DNA of 64,000 nt from Zerene cesonia (Eukaryota > Arthropoda > Insecta > Lepidoptera > Pieridae): positions 7,200,406 through 7,264,405 of the forward strand of contig NC_052117.1 of assembly GCF_012273895.1 (NCBI RefSeq). Reading direction: 5' to 3'. This document shows, one piece after another, positions 36,719-49,749 of this stretch (position 1 is the stretch's first letter; the number at the start of each line of letters is the position of its first letter). The position numbers and the translations under genes were made by a program. The notes beneath the pieces were generated by a model. That model was given only the letters and a program-made list of their open reading frames with translations. It was not told the DNA's origin and did no database searches.

Positions 36719-39700
36719 TCCGATGCTGAACCATACCGTGTTTTAATTTATTAATAACTTTTGCACTATCGTAAATCTAGATTAGATTATTTACTATTGA
36801 TTTATACATTTACCAACCACACACGATTTATAAATAAATGAAATAGCATAAATTTTTCTGTATGTTATTAGGTTTTTACATGAGTGGAAATGCCAAACGC
36901 AGCTGCGCGTTATATTTGATTACCTGCGATTTAATTTGGTCACTTTTACCTGTTATGTAACTTTAATTGTTAACTATAATAAATGTATTTTATTTCAGAA
37001 TATATATACAGTATAACAGTTCTGTTCTTGATAAGTTATATATCTTGTGAAAAAAACCTTTAACGTAAATAAACATAGTTATCTTGTTATAAATAAATTG
37101 GCATGATAACTCTCCCTTTAACAATTTACAAATGCATACGACGTACGTGATAATGTTTAATTCACACCAGTCATAAATATTTTACAAGTGTTAAATGAAC
37201 TCCCATAAATTGTAAAAGTGCATAAAAGTGTTCATTTTAAATATTGCTACCGCGTATTTCCATTAACTAACAACAATACACTTTATAAATAACAATAATC
37301 TAGTGTTTTAGACATTAAAATTCAGCAATTTCAATTTAAACAAAAAACTTAATCACAGCTATTAAGTACGCGCAATTAAAATTTTTAAATAACCTATTAT
37401 AAAAGTTGTAAGGAAGTAAATTATAAATGAAAAATGGCGCTATTATAATATTACGCGATAAAAATATGGAAGTAGCCACGTATTGCGTGAAACATAAACA
37501 TGAGGGCTGGCACGGTTTTTTGATTTATTCGTTTCATTTGTTAGGGTCACTATACGTACTTTTTTACGTGCGACTGCACGTATTTGTCAGTGTTTGACCG
37601 CTTTCATTATTGTTAGTGAGGAATTGTTAGACGCGCTCAAAGATAGGTTCGAAGGTTATATTATCTTCTGTTATACGCTTGCTTTTTCAACGAACATCAG
37701 AAAGACAAATTAGTTATGTGATAGGTACAAATGTCTTATTATGGAGACCGTAATAATAAATTATACGTTATTTAACATTACGTTTATGTGTCCATAAGTC
37801 AAAGGAAGCTTCGCTTTTTTTTTCATTATTAACATTATCTTAATAACAAAAAGATTTATTAAGATCTTATCGTTTTTAATTTTTTGCAACTTTGATTCTT
37901 TATTCGACTATAATTATGTGATTGATATTCGATAAATCTATTAAAACAGAGCCGTAATAAATATCCATTATTTCATATTATTCCAACCAATATGGAAAAA
38001 TTATCTTTGCAAATAGCATATAAACGTATTTGCTAACACACATTTATCAGGCGCTAAAAGTTTCACGTACGCAATTGACATGTCCACTGTTCAATTTATC
38101 TCTTTAAGAAAAATGTAATAGACTTTTTATAGGTCACGGTTGAGAATACCGTAGAGTAATAGGAAGGTCAGACGCTAATATATGGAACCTCTTTGTCCAG
38201 AAGGTAAGGCATGATGACGTCATAAATATTTTTTGCCTTTTAGTACCCTTATAATTTCTTTTACGGTTAGTTGATTTTTACGAGAGCAACTTTGAACGTT
38301 TAACGGGAGTTTAAGGCTAAGTGGCAACATCAGTCTTGACTCCCTTATTAAGTGCTTTATTGTTTTCTTTAATTCAACAATTTTATATGGCAGTAGTGAA
38401 TTATTTTGTACTTTGCAATGCCAAAGAATATTTTTGACACTGATTGATTGAAGTTCCTGATTGTTTGTATCTTATAAACACGATTGCATCAAACCAAAAT
38501 TATTAAAATCAGCCTAGCCATTCTCCATTTTTAGCGAGACTAACGATTTTTGAGACAGCAATTGTTTTTTTTTTATATGTAGGTAACATAAGTTGGCATA
38601 TAATAATTAGATTATATTTTAAGCTTAATACTTCGCCTAGACGCCGTCAAATACTCAGTATTGTATTCAAGAGCCTTACAAAAGGTCACTGAACATAACA
38701 AAAATTGATACGCACGTAAATTAAAATATTATATCCATTTGTTTACGTCCACGTAACAATAAATACATTTCAGGTATTCATTTATATTGCTATCTAAATA
38801 AAAATCTCTAACTACACTTTTCCGTGTAATTGTACAAACATTCAGTGAGTCAGCCCTGAACGTATTGTCGTGTCGGCTGTACATTAAACCGGGATCGGCC
38901 ATTTTGAGCGTTTTACACGCCACCTGTATTCAATATAAAGCAACAATTTTATATGCAGGATATATAAATCTAGAAGGTACAAACTAGTTTTGTATCAGAT
39001 ACACAATTACAGCGCGACACGGCTATTTTGGCGAGCTTTCATTAATTACGTCCGTTAACTATTTTTCATCTTTTTTTCATAAACGCACAAAAATCATTGT
39101 TTTTCGTACCTTTGAAGGGATTGAAATAAGCTTGTCACTCTGCAACAACCACTAAATATAAGAAACAAATTGCAGTTGACAAAAAAATGCAATAACCATA
39201 TGAGGTTATTAACTGGTATTTCAAAACATAAGTGTAGAATTTATTATTATAACATATTCCATATATCTTTATAAGTGTTTTTACTTAATATAATGGTCAA
39301 TAGTCTTCCAGCATCTCTATATCATGGAATTTCACGCACAAGTCATATAATGAAAATACGTGAAACTAAAAGAATGGCCCCGTGCTACCCCGCATTTATA
39401 ATTGACTACGTATTAACAGAGCTTAACGGTTTAATTCTAGGCCTTTGTAGAAATGTTATCGGAAATAGTAGCTCTTTAGTTAAGTGAACCGAAATGGTAG
39501 AATTATATCGGATATGACTACTATATTAAGTCATTAGCGCAAAATAGCTCTTTTACTTTGATTTTTTTTTTGTTTTTCTGATGTTTATCAGACTTGATGT
39601 GGATGAACAATAAAGAAAAACTTTTAATGGAGTAAATACTACAATTTACGACTGATATAGTACTGAAATTCGGTTTATCTCAAGGGAATGTGTAGTTTGT

Positions 39701-42671
39701 TGGAACTCCGAAACTTACGTGATCTTACTGTATTTCATGAAAAACTTTATTGTACTCTATAGTATAAATGTGGTTGAAAGTCAATATTAATTTATTGTCT
39801 ACAGAACAATTATACTTACTTAATTATTATCAATTGTAATATATAACTTATAAGTTTAAACGAAGATTGGAGAAAATTTTAATCGACGATCCCAAAAGAG
39901 GAAGGTGGGTTTTGGTCCCTTTTTAGAATCTTTAGTGTATATTAATAATACGATTCATTCATAAATTTGAATTGAGATTCAAATAAAATAAACAATCTTA
40001 GTTCTACGGAAAAAGTCTAGCCTCATTACAATGAACACGCCGAGTAAACATCCCTTTATAAAGATAATTCCAGAGAAACAACTGTATATTGTAAACGCTT
40101 AGCACCTCATAAGAAATGGCGCACATATGTGCCCTCCCAGCGGTAAACTCAACAAATATTTGGGCAGTTTTATGAGTTCTAGGATCAGGACTTATGTCTA
40201 CAAATTACTCGTTTTGTTAATGTACGAAGACGGACCGCATTATTACGTCTTACAGCCTGAGAAAAAATAAATGACACGGTACTTGCATTACTTCTATGTT
40301 ATTAGAATCTTAGAAAAAATTATACAACTAAGCATTAAATGAGAAGCTCAGTAGCTTCTTTTTATCTAATTGCAGTTGTTTTAAATGTAAATAATAAGTT
40401 TATTCACTTTACATTGAAGTTTTGCCTGAAACAAGCTTAACCCCCGCTACTAGGAATAGAAATATGTGATAAACATAGCCTAATAATCAAGTAACGTATA
40501 CGCATCAAAAACATTATAATATACAGCTAGTATTTTGTAGAATGCGATGTTTCGCCTCGGTAAAAAGAAGCGTATACCATCTCTAGTTTCCTAGCTATAT
40601 CAAAAAATGACACATCATAAGACAAATAAATACACTTTTGCATTTAAAAAATTAGCAAGTACAGTATTCTTACTACATTACATTTAATATTAATATTTCA
40701 ATCAATTCTAAACAGAGACAATTCACAAACAAGTGCAAGCTAACACAAAAGTCATCTTCATGTTACAAAATAGCAATTTATTCCTATGAATAACGTGACA
40801 TGAAAATATCAAATGCCGTTCGAGCAAACTTAATAACAGCAATTTAGCAAAATGCTTCAGGTCAGTTTTACTTCATTATGAATAAAAGGAGGGCAGATTT
40901 TCACGTAACTAGATTACTGGCGAATCTTCGGGGTGGCTCTCGGTAAATTACTAGATTATCGTGTACAATTAGAGGTTGAGGTAATTTCATTTGAACGGTA
41001 AATCGACGCTTAAATCTTAAATGAACTTTTATAATAATGTTAAAATACATTAATGGAAAGAAGAGAGAGGATGGCTTCGGAACGTATTTGCTTTACTTAT
41101 GAATTTCGGACGTCTTAGGTTGTTTGTAGAAAATAAATCGGATAATACTAAGACATAAACAGTAAAAGACGGAATTTTTAATTAAATTTAAATAATAGTT
41201 TGTGACGTTTTGGCATTACAAAATAAATAAGGTATGATATGATATTAAACCAAGAGCATCGACTCCCAGAGGTCGACGATGACTTTAAAACTTTATTTGT
41301 TTCCTGAGAAAAAATAAATAGTGCTTATGTGTTAATAATATTCCAAGTGTTGCCACCACTTTACAATCCATAAATACTATGTACCTTACATTTTTCTCAG
41401 ATGTTCCTGTACTTATCTGAGAAAAATAAAAACATATTATCAAATCTGTATTTTAATATGTTTTCACAAACAATTTGTAATTTCTCATACAATCACATAA
41501 TGTATTACCAACAATCAATACATTATTACAATTTAACAACAAGACCTTGTCTATTATCCAAAAACCATGCTCTCCTTAAAATTAAACAAGCAATCACAAA
41601 AATCTCTTCACACGGTGACAGAAAACATATTAATATACTCGGCAATTTAGCATCAAATTAAAATGAAAGCTACATCACTCGTCCGTTTTATAAATAGCAA
41701 AGCTAAGGACTCAAAATATTCCAAAAGCAAAATAACAAAGCGAAAGAACATACATTTAAAAAGCAATAAATCAAACGTCGCGTTATTAATGTTAATGTAC
41801 CTACCTACTCACAAAAAAAATTCGGTACACCTACCTACGCCTTTAAAACATTCCTACTTATTTAATGTTCAGCGTACTAAACCCTAATGCCTCATTGACA
41901 CGAAAACAGAAATGTTCTGTTTGTTTTATCTACACCTAGGATTTTTAGTTCGCATTATGGGTTGTTGTTAACACGTTTTACATCCAATTTGCTGTAGGGT
42001 TGATCACGCGGAATGTTTTGTATCGATCACGCTAAATATTTCAAATTAGCGATGAACGAACTGATTATCAACATAACAAAATAAAGAATGACCTAAGAGC
42101 AGGAACGTTTGACAACCTGTCATTTATGTACTTATTTATGGAACTTTTCAGTATTACCAAGCTTCGAAGACGCGGGTTTCTGTAATGGGTAACCCAAATA
42201 AAACATTTTTCTTTATTTTTAAATTCAAATGCGTTTAAAACAAACTTGTTTTACTCTACTTATTTGATAGAAATATCGAAACAAACACATTAAATAGGAA
42301 ACAATACCCCTAGAAATACTTACGAGTTCCAGAGTTATACCTGTTTGAATAAAACAATGGTGCAATTGTTGGCACTTTGAAAGTCGATAAACTTTTGTAT
42401 TTCCTATACTTACAGTAAAATGGAACTATTATAAGATCCATTAAAAGCACTAACGGCGCACGTCGCTCAACATAATATTTAGCTATTTAAATGAATTCCC
42501 TAAAAATAAACTTTTAGAATTAGTACGAACGTACTGAGCCATTGAATTAATTTAAATAAAGGAGTCTCTTGAGTCGCATATACTTCGTCACGAATTTAGC
42601 CACCCTTAAAAGTTACGTTTTTATTTTAGCAATTTATAGAAGAAAGAACTTTTATCAATTTACTTTTTTCA
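36719..42671. other. Repeat-poor non-coding stretch of about 6 kb
   Basis: The longest run in the window with almost no recognised repeat; only a Helitron-like scrap near 38495-38570. Open frames at 38729-38923, 39275-39487, 41401-41661 and 41663-41887 are low-complexity translations of AT-rich DNA. Confidence 0.45.
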
Positions 42672-42938
42672 TGTTAGAGCGGGTAATCGAACTGGTGCAC
42701 CTCTGGTAAGCAATACTCAATGCCCATAAGCAGCGGTGTCCACTTTCAAGAGGTAATGAAAGGATTGGCGACAGGATTAGAGGAATAGACTGGGTAAGGT
42801 GAAGAAAAGAAAATGGGCCTCCGACTCCCAACTCTCATAGTAAGAAACACAGGAGGATATTATAAATTTTTACGTTCATGTTCTCTGGGGGTGTGATACG
42901 GGGTGAATTCGTGGCGAACCGTGCTCGACTCCGACATA
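42672..42938 (-). mobile_element. A-tailed SINE, diverged
   Basis: Weakened match across the whole family consensus, with GAAGAAAAGAAAATGGGCCT and GTGCTCGACTCCGACATA still clear. Confidence 0.6.
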
Positions 42939-43008
42939 ATATAACGCTTTAAATATATAGGGTTGGTTGACCTGTATTTGGAAGTCTTTTTCGAATTATC
43001 TTGTTGAT

Positions 43009-43115
43009 TTAGAAATTAAAAGCTTTTTAACGGATTTTAAACGCGATTTATTCATTATATTGTAAATATATTCTAAATGTATAATACTCGCGTAAAATCA
43101 AACACAAGAAAATAC
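43009..43115 (+). mobile_element. Same retroelement family, 5'-inverted copy with 12-bp target duplication
   Basis: Flanked by perfect TATCTTGTTGAT at 42997-43008 and 43116-43127. The left half (to about 43062) is the inverted version of the region just 5' of the right half, and the two meet at a short overlap around TTCTAAAT. The right half matches 27303-27347 almost base for base (TAATACTCGCGTAAAATCAA shared). This is the structure left by twin priming or by Penelope-like fold-back insertion. Confidence 0.55.
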
Positions 43116-44224
43116 TATCTTGTTGATGTTTATGTAGGCTATTTGTTTCATTAATTTCTCCCGTAATTTTTTTTATTATTCAATTTTAAAATAAAAAACA
43201 CACCGAAATAATTACAGAATCCACTTAATTGTCTCACGTGCTCTTATACTATATACGTATGAAATTTATCGATCCTTATCAGGACAGTATGATTAACTCA
43301 TTAAATTATTGTACTGTGCATTTAATATAATTCAAAACTGAATTGAAAGGAGTCTGTTTCATACAGATATACAAGTAAAACCAAAAAGCGTGTTATTAAA
43401 TTGGAAACGCTATAATAAATAAATTAAACATAAAATAGCGAGATTTCATATTTAGGTACCTTGCCAGTTAACAATTTTTTATTTAAACCCAAAAAGGTAA
43501 ATATTTTTGCAGTAAGAATGTCTGTGAAGAAAGATAAAGAAATCATTTTAGGAGACTCAAAAAAATAAGCAAACATGAAAAAATATTATTCCTCCTACTT
43601 CCTCTAAATTCTTACAAAGTTCTCGCTAAAAAAATATAAAATCCCATTTTAAACAGTTTAATCAAAAAGACAATACCCGCAGTATAATTCATAATAAGAC
43701 ATGAAAAAACACACAATTAACGAGAGCCTAACGCCAAAACTTCCATTCAATCTTAACCCGCAAAGTTGAACCAGGACGAATCGCAATGAAGAGCTTTTTT
43801 CTTCAGATCAAGAAGTCTAACCGGATAATTAAAACGTCATTCATTCACGACTGGCTTTAGTCCGATTCCTCGGCTTGCGAAAACCCTACCTATTCTTTTA
43901 CATTATGCCTTTTTTACCTTCCGAATTTCCACTCCAGCTCCGACCTTCTTGTATCCATTATTTTAAGACTGAATTGTTAGTGAAATTGAGCACTTGAGAT
44001 TTCGTATAATTTGACTGCCCTTATGGTGATTTATGCTAATTGCGCGACAAAATGATTATAATTAAAATTTGTTACTGGAATACTTTTTCTCGGACCTGTA
44101 TAGAAATGTAATTATAAATTTAGATACTAGAAAATTCAAATTTTTATTTAATTAATCGTGCAAATTGTGCATTCCCTTATTGTCTATTATGATCTTTACA
44201 TATAAAGTTTATGGCCACTACAAG

Positions 44225-44345
44225 ACTCTTAGCAGGGTTATGAGAAAAAAACCAGCACGCTGGCAATCTGCCGGTTGGCAGTTGTTAAGTCATCGATCCC
44301 GGTTTCAGAATATGCAAATGTCCTCATCATGTTTTCCTTCGTAAA
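44225..44345 (-). mobile_element. Decayed fragment related to the tRNA-derived SINE body
   Basis: GCACGCTGGCAATCTGCCGG and CATCATGTTTTCCTTCGTAA resemble the body of 61495; no promoter boxes. Confidence 0.3.
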
Positions 44346-45445
44346 TTTAAGTTGATAGGAAATTATTTTTAAAAGAACTTTGTTTTACATAAAGTAGCTA
44401 TTCATTAAAATTAATTAATCAAAAATAATAAAGACTTTGCTACTAAAGTAATAAAACTAAAAATATAAACATTTTTTCATTGAAGAACATGACTTTAACA
44501 ACCTAACTATAGCTGCTATATGTTTCGATCTACAAATGCAATATACTTACATCCAACACTCTAACAAAATAATCACATTTGATTCAGTATTATGTACCTA
44601 TGTGTCCTCCACTATGTACCTTAAACATCGAAGCTTAACAAACCAATTTGATCGTTCACAACAATGAGGTGAACGTGGCCAGATTTCAAAATTTTCACTA
44701 TTAAATTTATACATAACAAAAAATAAAAAAATTCGACGTATACAGTCCGCACGCTAATACCCATACTATTAGCTGCATCCATTTCGTTTTGTACGATATA
44801 ATTTTGTGTAGAAATACAATTCCATCGCAGGCGCATTATCATTTGATATATTTGATTACACTTTGTAATTGTGTTGGTGATTGTTTATTTATTCATATTA
44901 CATACTCATAGGGGAGTGTTGGAAAAGTGGAGTTCACTTAGAATGTTATGAAACAAATAAATGAACACGCATCCTTACCTATTTCTGTAAGTAAATGCGA
45001 CTGGTATTTAATTTAAATTTTGCTTACAATCTAAATTATAATTAAAGATTTGGTTTTAAGTAACAATGTTTAATGGATTTCCTCAATATTTTAACGGATA
45101 ATTGAAGCAATTTTTAGAGCGAAATTTTTATAACAGCGTCATAGAAGTATTTAAATATTTACATTGTGAGGATAGCTACAGATTAATATAATACTCAATA
45201 TATTAGGTACCCTTATTTTTATGCATGCTGACAAAAAGTATCTATGTAGATCTTTTTAAACTACTAAACTATTTACTTACTAAACTATGGTATCATTTAG
45301 GAACGCTCTAATTTTATGATGATCCTATCATCATTTAAACAAACTGCTTAAATTATTATCACATTTATTTATTGTCATTGCACCATTATTCAGACTTAAA
45401 TCTTTTGATCAAGTATCGAAATCAAGCTGAATTCTATCCTACTAA

Positions 45446-45645
45446 TCCTACTAATATTGCAAATGCGAAAGTTTGTAAGGATGTGTGTGTGTTTGTTGCT
45501 CTTTCACGCAAAAGCTACACAACCTATTGCAATGAAATTTGGTATGCAGACAGCTGGACAACTGAAATAACACATAGGCAACTTTTTACCCCGATATACC
45601 TACGGGATACGGACTTACGCGGGTGAAACCGCGGGGCGCAGCTAG
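45446..45645 (+). mobile_element. Non-autonomous Helitron-like element, intact ends
   Basis: Starts TCCTACTAATATTGCAAATG after A (45445) and ends CGCAGCTAG before T (45646), the A|TC...CTAG|T signature. A short hairpin (CGCGG 45618-45622 with CCGCG 45629-45633) precedes the 3' CTAG, as expected for Helitrons. The same family recurs on the minus strand at 33151 and 23229. No coding capacity. Confidence 0.75.
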
Positions 45646-45646
45646 T

Positions 45647-46978
45647 AGTTAATATTTTCAAGACTCTATCAATTTTACTATGTATGAACAGAGATTTGTG
45701 AATGTTAATATTCTGTATGACTTCGGACTTAATTAAATCAAAAAATACATATTGTTGTTTCGAATTCGCAGCAAAGAGGCCGCACTCTAATGGCGCTCGC
45801 AGTCACGACGTAGATTTCTGTCGCGATGGGTATAAATTAGCCGTTTCTAATTTGTTCGAAAACTCACAAATTGCCCCGTGTTATAGCTATTTCCGTAGGC
45901 ACTCTACTTCCATTATATTACATGCAAATGGTACTTCAGTGTCCCTTTATTTGTATTATATTTCGTGTTTTACCATCTTCCTTACATATTTATGTAATAA
46001 AATCGATTGTTTCTAAAGTTGATCGTTATACAAAAAACATAAATTAAATATAAGCTTATATTTCACAATTCAGTACAAGAAAGTTACATTGTTCCCAAGT
46101 GGCATAGACTTATCGTAGACAAATTTACGACGAACGGCGTGATGGCGATGATTTTCCTGTATTAACTACTTCCTTAATCAAAATTGAAATCATATTTGAA
46201 AATAGTTCATTAATAGTTAGTTTACTTAGTTTAAAAATTCTTGGTTATTATAGGATGCATCAACCCAAGATTTAATGAAGTAATGATAAGCAAAACTGAA
46301 GATAGAAGTGTCTTCAATTTTTTACATTTCAACTGAACCTCTGGTTTCTCTCTTTTTATCCCAAAATGGGTAAAACTGTTACAAAAAGGCTCCGCACACT
46401 TCGAAGCTCAGTGCCGCTTTTAGAAAATTTTGTTGAAATTGATTTTTAACTATCATATCTATAGTTAAACCATATGTTTTATATAATTACTAACTACGCA
46501 TTATTAATTCTCGAAATGTGAATTTCTTTTAATCTTTATTAAAAATGTATTTATAATAAACCATCTTAGAGTGCAGCAAATGTTAAATACATTTTAATTC
46601 CATACGTCAATTTAAAAATTTTGAAACACCAATAATATAACACATAATTATTTGATATTAATGGTAGTAAGTTGGTATTATGTATTAATTCAATTAGTAC
46701 TAATTAATTAGATATTTCTTAAAAAATATGTATTACAGAAAATGTTTTGTACTAGTCACAAGCTATTACGCTCGCTAAGGGTTTCGTTCTAAATCCTTTT
46801 ATAATGTGATTGATTCTTTAATTTATAAATTATACAGATGGTCACCTCTAAACATATGCAAACATCATTTATACAAATCGATTACAAATAATAAAATAAT
46901 TGCTATGTACATTACATTTATGTCAGTTTAATAAATCACGCTCTTAACATCAAATACTTCAAAACTTTTACTATAGAG
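45647..46978. other. Non-coding DNA with a short GC-raised pocket
   Basis: A pocket at 45765-45850 (GCAAAGAGGCCGCACTC, GGCGCTCGCAGTCACGACG) lies in an open frame of 104 codons starting with ATG at 45702. The frame soon enters AT-rich, hydrophobic nonsense, so I do not call it a gene. Confidence 0.35.
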
Positions 46979-47293
46979 TGTGGGAATCGAGTGCTCTTCG
47001 ACACGACTTGGGACAGCTCGCACGGGGGAAATACCACACCACCAAAGAAAAGCGGCGTGGAATAGTAATATGCTACTATGTTACGTTCGGCAGGTGGGGG
47101 TGCTCAATATATCCTTTTCCTCACCCTTCCCATTCCTTTCCTTAATTCCCGTCTTCAATCCTTTACCCTTTAAAAGCGGGCAAAAGTGGGCTTTGTGCAG
47201 CCCTACCTCTGGAAATGTTCATGGGCGGTGGTGATGGCTAACCATCGACGATTGACGACACTAGCTCAGTTGCCCGCCCTTACATTAAAAAAT
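46979..47293 (+). mobile_element. A-tailed SINE, nearly full-length
   Basis: GTGGGAATCGAGTGCTCTTC to GCCCGCCCTTACATTAAAAA, with a small insertion before CTAGCTCAGTTGCCC. Confidence 0.65.
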
Positions 47294-47829
47294 CATAATC
47301 AGAACACAAACCTTTCAAAATAATAGACTTTGCTTGAGATATTGATAGCAAATTAATAATTAATCAAGTGCCTATTAGCCCTAACTTGTAAGCACCTCAT
47401 ATGGATTCGTCAATTAATTAATGCCGAGATCTCAAATATTTGCAATTAGTTGAACCATTCACGTGGCTCTCGTGAACTTGTGAGAAACTAAAGCCCCATT
47501 ATACACGCTAACAATAATGTGAAACAAGCTTCAAATCGATTCAATTACTTATCGAAAATATATCAACTATTTATCAGTTTTACGAAATATTTTTAACGTA
47601 TTCCGTAGCGCTTTCAGTTTGTTGTTTGAAATAACAATTGTATTACTCTATTTTACAGAACGTTTAAAAAAAGAATACACCACAAAAATTTCAATGTTTC
47701 TTTTTTTATAAAAACGCTACGTAACGTTTACACTGCGTACATTTTTAATTGCATACGCAATAATAATTAAAAAAAAACTTTTGAATCTGGAAAGAACATT
47801 CTACATATAGGATACAAACGAAATAAAAA

Positions 47830-48170
47830 AAAAGGTTGCCTGTAAAGTCGGTTTTACGGGCGAAGATTTTAAGTGACAACGTCTTTTTCTCGGTAGAATA
47901 TTTATTGATATGAATATTACTAAATTGCACAATAGGAACAAGGAATTGAATTGCACAAATTTTAACTATAGAAAATATATTTTGTTTACTAAAAAGACAG
48001 AGACAGAGACACAAGCACGCGCCCATTCAATGCGCCTAATTCTCTAGTGCTGCGCGCGCGGCGGACCGATCATAGTTCGGTGACTCATCGTAACGTTACC
48101 GGGCGTTACACTTTTTCATAAGTGCCTCCGAGCCGCAACCTAATTTAAGACGTTGTCACGTCAATATTAT
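47830..48170 (-). repeat. CpG-rich interspersed repeat, copy B (longer)
   Basis: Longer partner of 18055, on the opposite strand about 30 kb away. It retains a middle section with CTCTGTCTCTGTCTTTTTAG. Inverted GTGACAACGTCTT / AAGACGTTGTCAC occur near the ends of the conserved part. Confidence 0.6.
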
Positions 48171-48319
48171 TTAATTGATCCTGTACCATCCTTCCTTCTT
48201 GTACGTAGATACGTACCTACATGCTATAGATATACATACCTTCAAAAACTTATATAGATAATAAGCATAGATGTATATATGTTCATAGTTATACACAGCT
48301 TATAAATGTATGTGATATT

Positions 48320-48533
48320 CCTATATTAGACGCTCGTCTCGTCTCCGCCCGGATATCAAGATTCCTGTTTTATCCCAAGGTAGCATTTATTCGGGATAAG
48401 AAGTATCCTATCAGTTAAGTCAACTCATACTCTGTCTGTATACCAAACTGTAATCCGTTCAGTAGTTTCAGTGTGATTGGCGGACAAACATCCAAACAAA
48501 CAAACTTTCACATTTATAACATTAGTGTGATTA
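48320..48533 (-). mobile_element. Helitron-like copy near the assembly gap
   Basis: Minus strand: CACTAATGTTATAAATGTGA at the 5' side, GGCGGAGACGAGACGAGC at the 3' side. Terminal CTAG not preserved. Confidence 0.45.
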
Positions 48534-48749
48534 TGCTGTGCTGTGCACTTATGTCGAGCTATAATGCTATTTCTATGACACCAGATAACACATATCACTA
48601 AACTGATAACGTGGTGTACTCCCTGATGGCAGCGTTCCACACATAACGCTATCTCATTTAGGCTTATGAGATTATGCATTATTTGGCTTATCCTAGATCT
48701 GAAGACGAACAAATAAACAGGACAACTACAATCTATTACACACTTATAT

Positions 48750-49749
48750 NNNNNNNNNNNNNNNNNNNNNNNNNNNNNNNNNNNNNNNNNNNNNNNNNNN
48801 NNNNNNNNNNNNNNNNNNNNNNNNNNNNNNNNNNNNNNNNNNNNNNNNNNNNNNNNNNNNNNNNNNNNNNNNNNNNNNNNNNNNNNNNNNNNNNNNNNNN
48901 NNNNNNNNNNNNNNNNNNNNNNNNNNNNNNNNNNNNNNNNNNNNNNNNNNNNNNNNNNNNNNNNNNNNNNNNNNNNNNNNNNNNNNNNNNNNNNNNNNNN
49001 NNNNNNNNNNNNNNNNNNNNNNNNNNNNNNNNNNNNNNNNNNNNNNNNNNNNNNNNNNNNNNNNNNNNNNNNNNNNNNNNNNNNNNNNNNNNNNNNNNNN
49101 NNNNNNNNNNNNNNNNNNNNNNNNNNNNNNNNNNNNNNNNNNNNNNNNNNNNNNNNNNNNNNNNNNNNNNNNNNNNNNNNNNNNNNNNNNNNNNNNNNNN
49201 NNNNNNNNNNNNNNNNNNNNNNNNNNNNNNNNNNNNNNNNNNNNNNNNNNNNNNNNNNNNNNNNNNNNNNNNNNNNNNNNNNNNNNNNNNNNNNNNNNNN
49301 NNNNNNNNNNNNNNNNNNNNNNNNNNNNNNNNNNNNNNNNNNNNNNNNNNNNNNNNNNNNNNNNNNNNNNNNNNNNNNNNNNNNNNNNNNNNNNNNNNNN
49401 NNNNNNNNNNNNNNNNNNNNNNNNNNNNNNNNNNNNNNNNNNNNNNNNNNNNNNNNNNNNNNNNNNNNNNNNNNNNNNNNNNNNNNNNNNNNNNNNNNNN
49501 NNNNNNNNNNNNNNNNNNNNNNNNNNNNNNNNNNNNNNNNNNNNNNNNNNNNNNNNNNNNNNNNNNNNNNNNNNNNNNNNNNNNNNNNNNNNNNNNNNNN
49601 NNNNNNNNNNNNNNNNNNNNNNNNNNNNNNNNNNNNNNNNNNNNNNNNNNNNNNNNNNNNNNNNNNNNNNNNNNNNNNNNNNNNNNNNNNNNNNNNNNNN
49701 NNNNNNNNNNNNNNNNNNNNNNNNNNNNNNNNNNNNNNNNNNNNNNNNN
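48750..49749. other. Assembly gap, exactly 1000 N
   Basis: A run of N of round length, so the size is probably a placeholder and the true gap length is unknown. Confidence 0.98.

Noticed and set aside
45372..45626. 84-codon frame
   Set aside because: Covers the Helitron-like element at 45446-45645.
46980..47234. 84-codon ATG frame
   Set aside because: Lies wholly inside an A-tailed SINE.
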